The notes: generated by a model from the sequence alone, not told the origin. Counted from the stretch's first letter, positions 35,222 through 47,092 are shown. The stretch is DNA of 64,000 nt from Gnetum montanum (GCA_015680685.1 MNCI01016519.1:380802-444801), one strand, 5' to 3'. A program made the numbers and translations.

Positions 35222-35716
35222 GTAACAAGGTGGAAGGGAGACAATGTCATGGCGTATAGGTGGGGATTTGGCCAAGTCTGAAATGGGTGTACTTATCAGC
35301 ATACACCTAAGTTTGCAGCATGCAACCTGTTTACACAGCGTATGGACTGGATTCCGACGTACAGGCTTCAACGACCAGCATACAGAAACTGGTCACAGCA
35401 TGTAAACTGAGGTCATGATGTGCAGACTGCAACTGTCAGCGTAAAGCCAGAGTGGTCAGCGTGTTGCAAGTGGTTGCAGCGTGTAGACAAGGTCTACAGC
35501 ATGTAGGTACATTGGGCAGCGTGTAGACAGGGTCTACAGCATGCAGGTACGTTATCCAGCGTGTAGACGCTGAGAATGCTACAGAACAGGACACAGATTT
35601 GAGAGGTACAAAATCAGATTTAATGATGATACAATGTAAATCTAAGCAAATCAGGCAGTAGATCAGAGGCACAGGGGGCGGGTGTATGAGATCAGAGTAA
35701 ATTTAAGCAGTTTCAG
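35222..35716 (-). other. E3 leader between PBS and gag
   Basis: About 500 bp of leader with dense repeats of the form cagcgtgtagac and agcatgtaggtac (35340-35580), counterparts of the tacgctg words in the E4 leader. No coding region seen. Confidence 0.6.
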
Positions 35717-35734
35717 GCCCTCCTTTTAGCGTCA
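35717..35734 (-). other. E3 primer-binding site
   Basis: ATGACGCTAAAAGGAGGG on the - strand, five bases after the LTR end. It aligns with TTGGCACTAGAAGGAGGG in E4 and has four substitutions. The complementary tRNA is not identified here. Confidence 0.55.
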
Positions 35735-35739
35735 TTTTC

Positions 35740-37273
35740 TGTACTGTCTAAAATCGTCAGTGCCTGGCTGGAATGAAAAAGACACCGAGAGATCCACAAA
35801 CAGACACAGAAGACCCTACCTTCGCTTCAGGGTGAACTGAAACTGACAAAGGTAGATTACCTTGGGTAGTCCGTACGCGGATCACACAAGGATTTCCCCA
35901 AACGTATGCCAATGTGCAATGCGCTGGGTTATATGTAAACAACGTAATAAGCGTAAACCAGAACGTAAATGTGCAGGGATGTAAATAAGAGGTAAACAAG
36001 AATGAACAAAAACTGTAGCAAATCTTAGCCAAAAATGTAGCAATATTATTGCATGATGAAAATTACAATGCACCGGTCTAAACGCAGTTGTGGATCTAGC
36101 ACAAGGCGGACAAAGAGCCCCGGTGGATAAGGAGGGGTCATGGTATGCTGGTTTAAACTACAGGCACAGCGTGGAAGCTGTATGTTCAGCGTGCAGGGTC
36201 AAAGTCCAGCGTACAGGATGGATGTTCTGGATGTTCTCAGTATCGATTACCCAAATTTTTGCCAGAATTCTTCAATTTTTTGAACCCCCATTTGGTCAAA
36301 AATCTGGATTTTTGTACAAGTTTGGGCATAAATTTGGATCTGAGATGGGATGATTAGCTGTGGGATGCTAGAATTTCGGATTAGGTTACATGTGGAGCGT
36401 TGACTGAGTGCAGTATAATGAAATTTTACAAGTGTACAACGTGAACCATGCCGATGTGTACACGTTGGACGTATAGACTCCACACACTGGACAGCGTATG
36501 GATAAGCACCAAGAATTTTGAACCATGAAGCTCGTTTTGACGATGGATCTGGATGCCTAATGTCCTGAGGATGTTGCCTGTCGATTTTGGGCTCATTTGA
36601 CCTTGATTTGATAGGGTTTTAGGAGGCACCAAAAGTGGACACGTTGGGCATACACGCTGGGCGTGCAGGGCGTGCAGGCTAGCGTACAAGCATGAAAGTT
36701 CCACTTTTCAAGGTCACAACTTGATTTTTGGGAGCCCAGGATGATGTCTAAAATTTTTCATACCTCTGGGAGTTGATTACCTGTAAAAATCATGCTCTGA
36801 GTGTCTATTTTGGTCTGCCTATGATGGTACACGCTGGGCATGCAGGCCAGCGTGCAAGCATGAAAACCCATCATTTGGAGCCCAAAAGTTGAATTTCAAG
36901 TGTCTGAGAGCTGTTGGGGACCCTTAGGAAGCTCCTGGGGGGTCCAGACGCTCGATTCTGACATGGTTTGACTCATTTTTGGGGCTCAAAATTTGCTACA
37001 CGCTGAGCTGCACGCTGAGTTGTACGCTGGGCATGCAGGGCTGTGTGGACGAAGTATACTTAGTCAAAACTAAGTGTTTTGAGTTTGAAACCTGCAGTTC
37101 TTGTTGCCAGATGTTGATGTAGTCTCCAATGGATCTTGGGGAACTCTTTATTGTTCAATTGTTGCTCCGTTTGATGTTGTTTTTGAGGCTTTCAAGCTTG
37201 GTCATGCCGGGGACCAACATGACTTAGCTCAATTTCTGCTACAAGTGTTAGCCAAAATTTTTGTGGTGTTTCA
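35740..37273 (-). repeat. E3 5' LTR
   Basis: 1534 bp, matching 19436-20971. In element orientation it begins TGAAACACCACAAAA at 37273 and ends ...GTACA at 35740, followed by the leader. A TATA-like tcattatactg lies near 36412. The repeated words gcatgcaggccagcgtgcaagc are prominent at 36640-36860. Confidence 0.9.
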
Positions 37274-38724
37274 ACAGGCAGCACCTGTACCAGACATCCA
37301 TGGACTACAAGATGTATAGGTGTCTACCGGAACTTCACATAGTAAGATTGATGCAGCCCAACATGAAGAATTGTTGAACTGACTCGTGGGAACTGGGCAA
37401 TCGCTTCCGGATGTCTTCGACCTTCCGCACAACATCAATGCGACCCAATCAGAGCTGCTCTCGGCAAGGGGGAAGAGCCTTGTTTTGGAAGGGCAACTAG
37501 AAGCTGCTCAAGCCGCTTGTCAGCGCTTGGCAACGAAGGTTGCCTAATTAAGAGCCCAGCTTGCCGATCCTACCATCCTCAACTGCGAAATCACCAAAGA
37601 TGAAGTTTTTCAACAACTTCAGCTTAAACTTCAAGTTGTTGAGGATGAAAGGGAGACGGCGATCCTAGACAAGTCCATAGCAAATGCCCAAGCATATCAC
37701 TTAGAGAAGGACTTGGCGGAGGTTCGCCAGGAGAAAGTGTAGCTAACCGCTGAAGTTCATCGTCTGCGCAATGTTTGTGCAGAGAATGAACACATGAAGG
37801 ATTTTATCCACCAATAGCAGGAGGAGCTAGCCAGGATGAACGTAGACATAATAAGGTTGGCAGTTGAAAATAGAAATCTGTCAATGGAGGAGGTTCGGGC
37901 ATTGCGACAAAAGTCTACAATCGAAATTGCTACTTGGAAGAACGAGGCCCTAAAATTCGAAAAAGTTAAAAATAATTACAGGGACCAAGTGGGATTGCAG
38001 AAGGAGGTAAACAAGAAGCACATTCAAGTTGCTAAAGCCCAAATGAACCAAGTGCTCTAGCAGCTTCAAGAGGGAGGCAATGTATGGCACTCCATCTTCG
38101 ATGGGTAACGCCTACAACAAAGCAGAAATTTGCCTAAAGGAGCTGCAGATTGAAGAAATGACAGAATACATGGAATTGGCCAACCTTCGATATGCAAACC
38201 TGGCTATGCTCACAGCTGGGAGACCACAGTCAAAGTTAGAAAAGCAAGTGGCCACCTTGTATTCCTTATACGAGGGTGAGTTCCAAGTGCACAAGGTAAC
38301 AAAACAGAAGCTGGCAACAGCAAATGTGGAACTCAAGGTCCTCCGCACAAGCTTTGAAGGCCAACGTACTGTCGCGGAGGACCTGGCCCGAAGAATGAGT
38401 GACTACCAACAACTGCAGGCATCAATCCGAGCGTTCAATATCGAATGCAAGCAGTTCGCAACCTGGTTTATCAATTTAAAAGAACTCATCCCAAAGCTGC
38501 CTTGCCGTTGGGAAGTTCCAGTTACAGCACACATTGGAGAAGCCGCCTGGACCATGAACGATCCTTGAAGCAAAGAAGAAAAAATGAGGGCTCTCTTGGA
38601 GGCTTTCTGGCTGTCTCCAGAAGTTGCAGCTGCTGCGAGGTTATCGACATCCGTGCCACCACCAATGCATGGACCAGAGGTTGGAGAAGGATCGTCAAAA
38701 CCACCGCCCCCAAGGATGGTGTGA
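37274..38724 (+). pseudogene. E2 env-like ORF, 3' part (coiled coil)
   Basis: Continues the E2 env-like frame on the far side of E3 (QAAPVPDIHGLQDV). Long heptad-rich helices follow: LVLEGQLEAAQAACQRLATKVA, ENRNLSMEEVRALRQK and, after a phase change near 38060, the stretch 38080-38568 (ATLYSLYEGEFQVHKVTKQK). In-frame stops occur near 37318, 37378, 37546, 37740, 37816, 38058 and 38566. The Pro/Ser-rich C-terminus ends at TGA 38722-38724. A coiled-coil tail after the putative plant transposon protein core is usual for Athila env-like ORFs. Its biochemical role is unknown. Confidence 0.65.
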
Positions 38725-38964
38725 TCTTCTCCAGCAATTTTGTGCATCATCCTACATAGCAAAGGCTCCAAGACCAGCGAGGTGTTTAATTTTATCTCTG
38801 AACACCACCATTTTTGTAATTTGTCCCCCTCTATAACTCGAGCACTTGGTAAATTCATGTTGTGTCATGTGTGTGTCATTTATGTGTTTAAGTTATGTGT
38901 GTTGTAAATAAGAATCCATACCTTCCAAATTGTAAAGTAACTCAAGAACGAGTTTTTGCTCAAT
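38725..38964 (+). other. E2: 3' untranslated segment before the PPT
   Basis: About 240 bp between the env-like stop and the PPT. Nothing further recognised. Confidence 0.5.
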
Positions 38965-38974
38965 CATGGGGGTA
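38965..38974 (+). other. E2 polypurine tract
   Basis: catgggggta directly before the 3' LTR TGATGAAG; same form as in E1. Confidence 0.8.
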
Positions 38975-39895
38975 TGATGAAGTGTCAAAAAGTCAATGCG
39001 TCGACTGGGCCGCGTATAGGCAGCAGCGTCGATGCGGGCCCATCAACGTAGCCACCCTACGTCGATGTGGCCCCATTTACGTAGCCATCCTTCCCAGCCT
39101 ATAAATATGAGGGCCTTCCGACTCATTTAGTTATCCTTTGAGTAGTTGTAGCGAAGCTCTTGTAGTTTGCTCCCGCAAGAGATAGAATATTTTCCAAGTG
39201 CCCGCAGCAAGTGTATGAAAAGTGATCAGATCTTTATTCGAGCATTGATGTATCTGAGCCCATTGGCGTGATGGCAATAATGATGAACTATTGAAGCATA
39301 CCTTGTAGCATTTGGACTTAGTAATTTCATGCATTTAATAATTTAATATGTTTATGCTTTATTAATTACTTGTTTATGCTTTATTAGTTACTTGTTGATT
39401 ATTTAAGTTTTCATTATTATAATTTCAATTGTTATTGTTCATTCGTAGTTCGTTAAAGGCATAAGTACGACCATCTCGAACGTAATCCAAACGCTTGGTA
39501 AGCCCAATGACGCTTAACATTTGGTGACCCAGAAGTGTTAGAAGATGCTCAGAACATGCTCGGAAGATGGGACTGAATACTTATGTTAGGAATAGTTAAG
39601 ATTTAGATTAAGATAATTTTAGATTAATTAATATTCTATCCTTATTTTCCAAAATGATTAGTCACCAAAAAGATAATTAAAAAGATATAAAAATCATTAG
39701 CCTTAGTCTCACTTAACCAACGTAAACAGAGCTTCACAAGTGAGATTAGGACGAAAACAACCATTCTAACCCAAGGTTTCACTAGTTAGAAGTCTGGTGT
39801 ATGTTAAGTGCTTACAGTCTGCAGATTTCGACCAAGTCGCATGTGAACGCTCATGATTCATATGGTTGGACGTAGGGATACCTAGCCACTCATCA
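38975..39895 (+). repeat. E2 3' LTR
   Basis: 921 bp, same length as the 5' LTR. TATA box at 39100-39108. It ends ccactcatca, followed by the GCAGG duplication and E1 gag. Confidence 0.92.
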
Positions 39896-41012
39896 GCAGG
39901 TTAGACACTCGAGAGTACGTTTGATACTTATCATTAAACAGTTCTAACATCGTACTCCACCTCTGAATGGATTCTGGTTCTAAGGATCGGTACCAGATTT
40001 CTGCTTCTTTCACTAGTGTCCTTGGGAACAACTTCAATTTTTGCCATTCATTCTTGATGTTCTGCAAGGCACACGCATCGTGGAATGCTTATAAGTGGTT
40101 TTTAGGATCAACATTGTATCCCCCTTCAAATCGTTGGATATTGTTCATGTCCAACTTCTTGATCCTACTGTCCTTTTGATGCCTTTTTGGAACTCTTACG
40201 ACCTCTGTGATATCTAACATGCTTCTGGTTCCGAGTAGGGGTTCTTCGTCATCATATTGTTCATAGCGTGTGTGATGTCTACGCAGTTTCCTACTCTCCC
40301 TTCTTCTATGTCGTGAGTCCCTAGAGTGCCCTTGTCCTCGTTCTTGACTGTCTCGTCAATGTTGTTCACTATGTCTTCCTTTATCCTCACGGTTAGTTTC
40401 CTTATGACTTTTTTCCCGACACCGAAGGAGACGATGAATGTGACGATGAAGGTGAAGCAGAAGGAGAACGATCGTCATGACGATGTTTTCTACCTTCTCT
40501 TCGGTGGTCATGGCCTTGATCATGATTACTATCAAAATGTCCACCCTTATCATGTGTTTGTGTTCCCTTGTTGAACACTTCGTGTTCGTGGGGATGAGAA
40601 CCAGGGTTGTGAACTACAGAGTGGAGGTTCTGATACACCACCTCCTGACCATCGTTAGGAGGAGGAACATCATTTGGTGGGGAACCTGTTGAAATCGATT
40701 TTCCATCCCCAATTTCTCTTAAAACATGTGGGGTGTTATGGGGCCATTTACCCTTCAACGATGCATGGTAACTCTCTTGTCGCAAGTCCCGTTGATGTTG
40801 CGCTTCTGTGGGATGATAGTCCCTTGTGTTATGATAGCATGCAACGTATTCCGCGTATAAAAAGCGGCATGCCTATTCGTGTGAAAGCACGAAGGAGCAT
40901 GTTGAGGACTGATCGGTCTGGAGGCAACACTATGTTACCCTCCAAGTCTCTCCAATGCAGTTGTTCATCCTGGTGGAGGATAAAGGTGAAATCGGGTACA
41001 TACTCATCGTGA
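39896..41012 (-). pseudogene. E1 gag, 5' part
   Basis: From the right: EYVPDFTFILHQDEQLHW (about 40990-40940) and LLRAFTRIGMPLFIRGI, near the gag N-terminus. A charged, His/Asp/Ser-rich linker follows (40785-40402, with HDKGGHFDSNHDQGHDHR). Then the capsid section LKLFPRTLVKEAEIWYRSLEP and FNDKYQTYSRVSNL (40067-39896), the usual FP.SL.. A..WY gag motif. It is cut at 39896 by E2 and resumes at 9932. Three different phases are used, so indels are present. E1 keeps the capsid region that E2 has lost. Confidence 0.78.
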
Positions 41013-41261
41013 TGAGTATATACTACAAAAAATTGTTAAGGAACTAGCAGATCTTGCTTACATGTATGATGCCACTAATTGTCTCTTGTGTTAGTCCTAG
41101 GCGGTGAAGTGCTCTTGTGCAAAGAAGAAGACATTTTCATCTTGTTCGGTGTGCGACTTACCATTGTCTTATCTTTCCTTTGATCAACCCTAAGGGTTCG
41201 TTCTAACTTCCCAACAATATGGATGATTTCCTATGTTCTACATAGTGCACAAACAACTAAG
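41013..41261 (-). other. E1 leader
   Basis: About 250 bp between PBS and gag N-terminus; nothing recognised. Confidence 0.5.
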
Positions 41262-41279
41262 TCCCCGGAAATGGCGCTA
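41262..41279 (-). other. E1 primer-binding site (tRNA-Asp type)
   Basis: On the - strand TAGCGCCATTTCCGGGGA, one base after the LTR, matches the tRNA-Asp type PBS at 15 of 18 positions. This sets E1's 5' end at the right. Confidence 0.8.
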
Positions 41280-41280
41280 A

Positions 41281-42115
41281 TGATGAGCGGCGAGGTACCC
41301 CTATGCTCAACCATACGAATACAAGCGTTTAATGCACGATCCGGTCAAATTCCAAGGACTAAGTGCCTATGTGCCTTTGTGGAACATGGATGGGTTGATT
41401 GATCGTTGTCTTCCCAAACTTAATTGTATGTCACGATTGTATGGTTAAGTAAGCTAGAGGCATATGATTTTTATAGCTTTTATGTTTTAATGTCTTGCGG
41501 CTAATAAGGAAGGAGAGAGAGAGATAACTAAGTGACTAATTTAACTTAACTACTGATTAACTAGGCTTTAAACTAATCTTAACACCAGTATCCGTTCTCA
41601 CTTGCCGTACACATCCTGAAGCAACGCAACACTACTGGGATTACCAAACGCTAATCATTACTGGGTTACCAAGTGTTACACGCATGCTTGAAGTGATCAT
41701 ACTGTGTGTGCTAATAACATAAATGTAAAGTGCATAAAATAAAATAAAATAAATGCAGAAGAAAATAAAATAAAGGAAATTAGTAAGAAAAAANNNNNNN
41801 NNNNNNNNNNNNNNNNNNNNNNNNNNNNNNNNNNNNNNNNNNNNNCTTCCCTATTGTGTGCCTGGGCACTATATTTATAGGCTTGGGAGCAACTACTCTA
41901 ATAATTACAAAAACTGCCACTCTAATTTTAGAGAAACTGCCCCTCTAATTTTAGAGAAACTGCTCTAATTATAACCACTCTAATTATTAAAGTAACCGCT
42001 CTAATAATTACCGCTCTAATTATTAGAGTAACCGCCCTAATAATAACCACTTTAATTATTAGAGTAACCGCTCTAATAATTACCACTCTAATTATTAGAG
42101 TAACCGCTCTCATCA
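41281..42115 (-). repeat. E1 5' LTR (contains an assembly gap)
   Basis: TGATGAG...CTCATCA, direct repeat of 1965-2880. A run of 52 N (41794-41845) replaces sequence that in the other LTR spans about 205-210 bp (2476-2684), so the N count underestimates the gap. The AT-rich palindromic array at 41883-42115 is about 77 bp longer than in the 3' LTR. Confidence 0.9.
41794..41845. other. Assembly gap (52 N)
   Basis: Placed inside the E1 5' LTR. The missing sequence can be inferred in size from the 3' LTR at 2476-2684. Confidence 0.95.
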
Positions 42116-42120
42116 TTATT
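42116..42120. repeat. Target-site duplication of E1, right copy (TTATT)
   Basis: Identical to 1960-1964. Confidence 0.9.
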
Positions 42121-42780
42121 GATTTCAGCAACCGAGCTTAATAAGATGGTAGTGAAGTCCAAGGTTATCAACGTAACTTTCAACTTTATTGATGAAACTC
42201 AATCTTAATATATCGATAGATATCGATTTTCTCAATTGCGCTAGAACATGAGTAAATTCTCATAAATACTTTACATCTGAACTATGCGACATTGATGTGA
42301 ATTAATACACATATCGATCCTAGTAGCTCAAATTGATCTATATCGATATGTTCCAAGATTTCTCGAATGCCTTTAGTTTTATCAACACCATAGTGATGTC
42401 AATCAATACACATATTGATCCTTATAGCCTAGATTGATATGAATCAATATCTCTTAGAATTTCCCAAATGCCTTGATTTTTATCAATGCGACTTCGATGA
42501 GTATCGATATGTCTATGACATAAATTTACACTATATTGATCTTTATCAATGTCGCAATCAAAATCGACCTAAAATTTATCAAGCCTAATTGAAGTTGTGA
42601 TACAAATTGATTACTAAAAAGTTAAAAAAATTATAGTAAATATTTGTGAGGTAGTGATTTTTATTATAAATCACCACCCCACCACCTAAAACACTCACAT
42701 TTGTCTCCAACAAAGCTAGGGTAAGCAACATGCTCCACTAGTAAAGAGCACGACGGTCTCTAAGAGCAACCATGGCAACA
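42121..42780 (+). repeat. E0: degenerate tandem repeat with atatcgat words, right of E1
   Basis: Two units of about 108 bp are visible, starting aatacacatatcgatcc (about 42304) and aatacacatattgatcc (about 42412), with a partial unit before. The words tatcgat/tatcaat recur throughout. Similar words occur at 1780-1870 left of E1. The rest of the stretch is plain AT-rich sequence. Confidence 0.6.
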
Positions 42781-44650
42781 AGGAGAAGTCATGATAGCAA
42801 CATGGGTTAGGGTATGCTTTAAGGGCTCTAATTTTTCCTTCTCACCCTTATCCTTTTACATTATTGGCACAACCAAAACCCTTGTTTTTCTCAACTTTAT
42901 TAGAATATGACAAAGGACTACTATTTTTTTTGGGTTTTCCCCCAATAATTGCACAAGGAGTTAATCTTGTTTTTCAATTTTGCAGCATAAATGCTTAAGT
43001 TATGCAGCATCGGAGAAAAGGTATAGGTACACATCCAATTGAATATTCAGCATATAATTTTCATTTTCTAAAATTTTTTGTTTATTTGCAAGTGCCTAAG
43101 AGTGAGTGGTTGAAAATCGCTCCATGGAATGCAAACACTAACTACTCAAAGTGGTTCAACCATACTAATGCAATAGTACTCTAGCAACTAGAAGCCATGG
43201 GTTGTAGGGTTTTTGTCTAACCACCCCTAGATTACTACATGTAGGAGGAGGTTTTGGAGTTCTATTGGAACCTCAAATGTCACCTCTCCATGGTTGACCC
43301 TCCGAAGCGCTATTTGGAGTCTTACATTCAAAAGATATGCATGAAGGTCACAACAACCAAGCTACAAGAATGGTTTGGCCTGATAGCCCAAGGTGACGAC
43401 ATCTTCAAACCAAAGGCAAGCACTGAGGAAAAATATGAACTATTCCATCAGTTCATTAGTGAGAGCAACAATGACCGGCTACAAAACCAAGGCCTACATT
43501 TTTTGAACCTTAGGCTAAAGCACAGGGTGATGACAAAGATTATTATAACCAACATCCTTCCATCAAGCCATACCACTTATGCACTTATCCCTGCACTCCA
43601 TTTGATCAAGACACTAAAGTATGGGGAGGAAGCAAATTTTCCTACATCCCTATCAGGTACCTCATCTACCATTACAATGATGATGCTTTAAAGCTATGCT
43701 TTCCTTTCCTCATCTCAGCAATTCTATCGAAGTATGGAGTTCCTAACCTATAGATGGGCATGAAGGTTCATCTTTATGTTCTATAGAAAGACACCTTCAC
43801 CCAATCATTGAGGATCTGCATCAAAGTTGGGCCATTTCTCCAAGAGTCCTAAAAGCCCAACTCTTCTTTGGCACTTGAATCTAGTGAGCTCCATGGCTTT
43901 CATGAGGAAGTTCAATCACAACTTCATGAGGTTTAGTCCACCTAGTAAGAAATCCTTTTGGTCTTACAATAGGTCATCTCTACCATCAGTGCTCTTGACA
44001 AGAGGGTGGTGGACATTGAGAAACATGTCCATCCTTAGATCTGCAATGATGAAGGAGAAGAACCCTACTAGTGGAGGAGAACATAGATGTGGAAGTGAGC
44101 TCAAAGTCTTGATCCAGCCTCGAAATTATGTTATTTTGTTTTTGAACTATGTATTTGAATGGCCACTTTTGTCTTATTCATGGCTACCTTTTAATGCTAT
44201 GACTATGTTTTTTTTTAGCTAGCAATGTTGTGTTTTGTTTTGTATATATTATTATTGTATCTCTTATGTGTTGGAATGTTATGTTTTTTTGTCCACCTAT
44301 TGTAACCAAGCATTGGCCACAAGCTACTCAAGGGTTGTGTTAAACCTTGTAAATTGTTTAATTTTATATAGTATAGATAAAGTTTTTTTATTTTTTTATT
44401 GTTTTACATATCGAAGCTCATCAATTTCTACTACATAAATTAATATGAGCTGATGATGTTTCTTTTTTGTTATCGTAGGTAATTGAAACAATGATAGGAA
44501 TCAATATGGATGGTGTCGATCCACATGAAGACAACAATGAGGATCAATACCCTACATTTTGGAGAACAAAAACTAGAAGAACAACTGCAATATCAATGGA
44601 TGCAGAAGCAGGTGATTTGCGATGATCATTGAGGAAGATCGAGGCTAGGA
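42780..44650 (+). pseudogene. E0 env-like ORF remnant
   Basis: A possible start ATGGCAACAAGGAG (42772) is followed by a GTATGC donor-like site (about 42807) and, after ~180 bp, a pyrimidine-rich stretch ending ttttgcag (42985). Downstream fragments share the style of Athila env-like proteins: EVLEFYWNLKCHLSMV, then PKRYLESYI and LQEWFGL (43245-43390), and an open stretch to 43691. Then HFSKSPKSP and MAFMRKFNHNFMRF at 43827-44090. The phase changes repeatedly and stops are common. It is assigned to E0 by strand and position relative to the integrase tail at 1-489. Confidence is moderate because the family match is loose. Confidence 0.45.
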
Positions 44651-46306
44651 TGTAAATCAACAACTATACATCGATTAGCATCAATACTTGTGACAAGGAT
44701 CGAGTATCCTATATCTAATTTTAAATATCCTTATGATATAAATAAATGCCCCAACTCATACAAGGGGAAAGACACAAAGGAGAGAGACATAGAGGAAGAG
44801 AAAGAAAGAAAGAGAATTGATACCCAAACAAACCCATATTAATTTGAAGTCTAATTCCCTTTGAAATTATTAAGTGAGGATTTGTTGAGCCTTATGGCAA
44901 CTATAGACCATTAGAGTCCATTGTTGGGTTGTTGAGGTTGCTGCATTGTCAAGACAATAAGGCAAAATCACAAATTAGGTGAAGTATCCCTTGTAATACT
45001 CATCATTTATACTTGTAACTATGACTTCAATTTGATTTAATCATAAATCTTCATTCTTGAACCTATGATTAGAAGTTAGGATGAAGATGCATGTTTTTAC
45101 TTATGAGTGATAGTCATAAGTGTAGACTTTGTTTGGATTTGATTCTAACCATTTATTTTCTTGATGATCTTTTGACTTTTGAACCATTCCTCCATGGGAT
45201 ATTACTCATGGGCCAATCATAGATGAGATGACTTCTCCACAACAAAGATAAATATTAAAGGTATCCAGAACCAAATTTTGCCTAGCTCATCAACATCTCA
45301 CTCATATCTCGCTATGGTACAAGCATGAAACAACCTAATATTTATTAACCAAGTAAGACAAAAAGCCTATGAAATCTTTCTCAAGGTCAACTTGAAGATC
45401 CTTCACTATTTCAATCTTTTTCCCCATGTTTTAGATGTTTTCAAACTTGGAACGATAATTTTAGAAGTTTCCCTATCCATTTGGATTATCTTTAGTCTTT
45501 CAAGGATGTTTCACTATGAAAATGGCAATTCAAGAGAGATGTCTTATTCTTGGCTAAAACATCTCTACTACAATGGGGACATCTTAGCCTAACCTTATAT
45601 CTCTTAGCTAAGAAATCTTAGTAAATTGTAAGATGTCTCACACTCTAGTAAGATGTCTTGCTTGAGATGTCTACCAAAAATCTCAAGATGTCTCTTGCAA
45701 GCTCTAAAATCCTAGTCAAGGCATCTTCTGAATTTCAAGATGTCTCATCTAAGAGCTCAAATCTTAGGCAAGATATCTCCATGATCTCCAAGATATCTCC
45801 ATGAAGCCTGAAACCTTAAAAAACACACACATAGGAAAGAGAATAAGGGAATCAAAAGAGGTATTCCTACACCATGTGTCCTACTATTTAGAGATAGATT
45901 AATGAACTTCATGGATCTATTCATTTCATGGGAAGTTCTTGTGCCTTTAACCAATAGATTATTATTTCTGTAAGCATGACAGTTGTTAAGTTATTTTTGT
46001 TGATATTGAAAGCATGGTGTTGTCTTCAAAACTTAGTATAGAAGAACCAAGATTCGAACAGGCTCTTGTCCTTTATAAATATTCTAGACTCTCTCCAAAA
46101 AAGGGATGTTTTCTAAGATCTTCGTTCACTCATTCTAATTATGTCCTCTTATGTATTAACTATCCAAGTAGCACTTTTCTGTTGTGTTTGTGTTGCTAGT
46201 TACCCTTGCATTACTGGTGGTGGTATTGATGGTAAAGAATTAGGAGCTTGATAAGAATGATTCATTAATTATAGAGATATATAAAGTTGTGAATCCATGT
46301 GTGGGG
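44651..46306. other. Sequence between the E0 remnant and E4
   Basis: AT-rich, no supportable gene. It may hold the E0 3' LTR, but I found no partner for it in the window. At 45600-45800 the short word aagatgtctc or aagatatctc is repeated about ten times. Small reading frames at 45392 and 46014 have no recognisable features. Confidence 0.4.
45600..45805. repeat. Short interspersed aagatgtctc repeat
   Basis: The words aagatgtctc, aagatgtctt and aagatatctcc recur about every 20-40 bp. Origin unknown. Confidence 0.6.
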
Positions 46307-46519
46307 TGAAACATCACAAAATTTCGAGCTTAGTACTTCTCCAACAAGAATCGAGCTAAGTCATGATGTTCCCCAGCATGACTAAAGCTTGAGGGCCCCA
46401 CAGATAGCTTCAAGCGGAGTCGAACTCAACACGAAGCAGTTCCCTGGGATCCACAGACGACCACAGCAACATCTGGTATCAAACATGGCAACTTCGGAGA
46501 TCAAAATACTTAGTCTTCA

Positions 46520-47015
46520 CCAAGTATACATTCTCAGCGTATACGCCCAGCGTATACACCCAGCGTATACGCCCAAGTTTACATTCTCAGCGTATACGCC
46601 CAAGTTTACACTCTCAGCGTATACGCCCTGCGTATACGCCCAAGTTTGCATTTACAGCGTACATGCCTCACAGCGTATACGCCCAGCCTGTATGACTGAT
46701 GTATACGCCCAGCATGCAATCCCCGAAGATGGCATGGAAACAGCACTGCAGAGCAAGACTTGGCACATAGCATCAACTCACATGGACAAAGTAATCATCA
46801 GGTGTTGACATCATGCATCCTAGAGTCTATATGCTGAGCATGTACATCCTGCACGCTTAGCGTATATGCCCAGTAAACACAGTGTATACGGCCAACGTAT
46901 ATGCCTAGCAGACACAGCGTATACGCCCAGCATATTCAGCGTATACGTCCTGCATGCCCAGCGTATATGCCCAGAGTCTACGCCCACCAAATACAGCGTA
47001 TACGCTTAGTAGATG
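46520..47015 (+). repeat. E4 LTR: dispersed CAGCGTATACGCC motif cluster
   Basis: More than fifteen copies or near-copies of cagcgtatacgcc in U3, upstream of the TATA box, separated by variable spacers (e.g. caagtttacattct). The core GCGTATACGC is a perfect palindrome. The E3 LTR carries decayed forms (gcgtgcagg, cagcgtac). Confidence 0.85.
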
Positions 47016-47092
47016 CAGCATGTTGTACACTAGTAAAATTTTATTCTTTCACGCGCCACATGTCACCCAGTCCGAGTCTAACGTTTAAACCT

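Larger units (their letters stand above)
19436..37273 (-). mobile_element. E3: Tat-lineage LTR retrotransposon with antisense gene, inside E2 env-like ORF
   Basis: Two LTRs of about 1.53 kb (19436-20971, 35740-37273) with TGAAACACC...TACA ends in element orientation, and a 4/5 target duplication. Right to left: LTR, PBS (35717-35734), leader, gag-pro (35203 to about 31680), array (a), antisense gene on the + strand (26768-30988), array (b), RT-RNase H-archaeal-type RNase H-integrase (25920 to about 22430), array (c), PPT (20972-20984), LTR. The second RNase H after the first marks the Tat lineage. Pol has a YVDY instead of YVDD box, gag lacks its capsid core, and one gag segment is inverted between single Ns. 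Confidence 0.93.
9933..39895 (+). mobile_element. E2: Athila-like LTR retrotransposon inside E1 gag, split by E3
   Basis: Two 921-bp LTRs (9933-10853 and 38975-39895) starting TGATGAAG and ending in ATCA, PBS for tRNA-Asp, gag-pol in one frame, spacer, env-like ORF, PPT. It sits in E1 gag in the opposite orientation. About 12.1 kb is its own sequence; the remaining 17,838 bp is E3, inserted in the env-like ORF. Gag has lost its capsid core and pol has many stops, so it is dead. It preserves a more complete 3' region than E1, including a candidate internal promoter and an intron for the env-like ORF. Confidence 0.93.
1965..42115 (-). mobile_element. E1: Athila-like Ty3/gypsy LTR retrotransposon, split by E2
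   Basis: Bounded by two LTRs with 7-bp inverted ends (TGATGAG/CTCATCA) and a perfect TTATT duplication. Its genes run right to left: LTR (41281-42115), PBS (41262-41279), gag (about 41010-39896, resuming at 9932), protease, RT, RNase H, integrase (to about 4990), spacer, an intron ending at an ATG (3246-3464), PPT (2881-2889), LTR (1965-2880). About 10.2 kb belongs to E1 itself; 29,963 bp is E2 plus E3 inserted in gag. The tRNA-Asp-type PBS, the DLGSGVNLI protease motif, the FMDDF reverse transcriptase box and the spacer before an env-like ORF place it in the Athila lineage. Stops and frameshifts throughout show it is dead. Confidence 0.93.

Noticed and set aside
43827-44438. Independent host gene at 43-44 kb
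   Set aside because: Repeated phase changes, no intact ORF, and a loose resemblance to Athila env-like proteins on the same strand as the E0 integrase tail.
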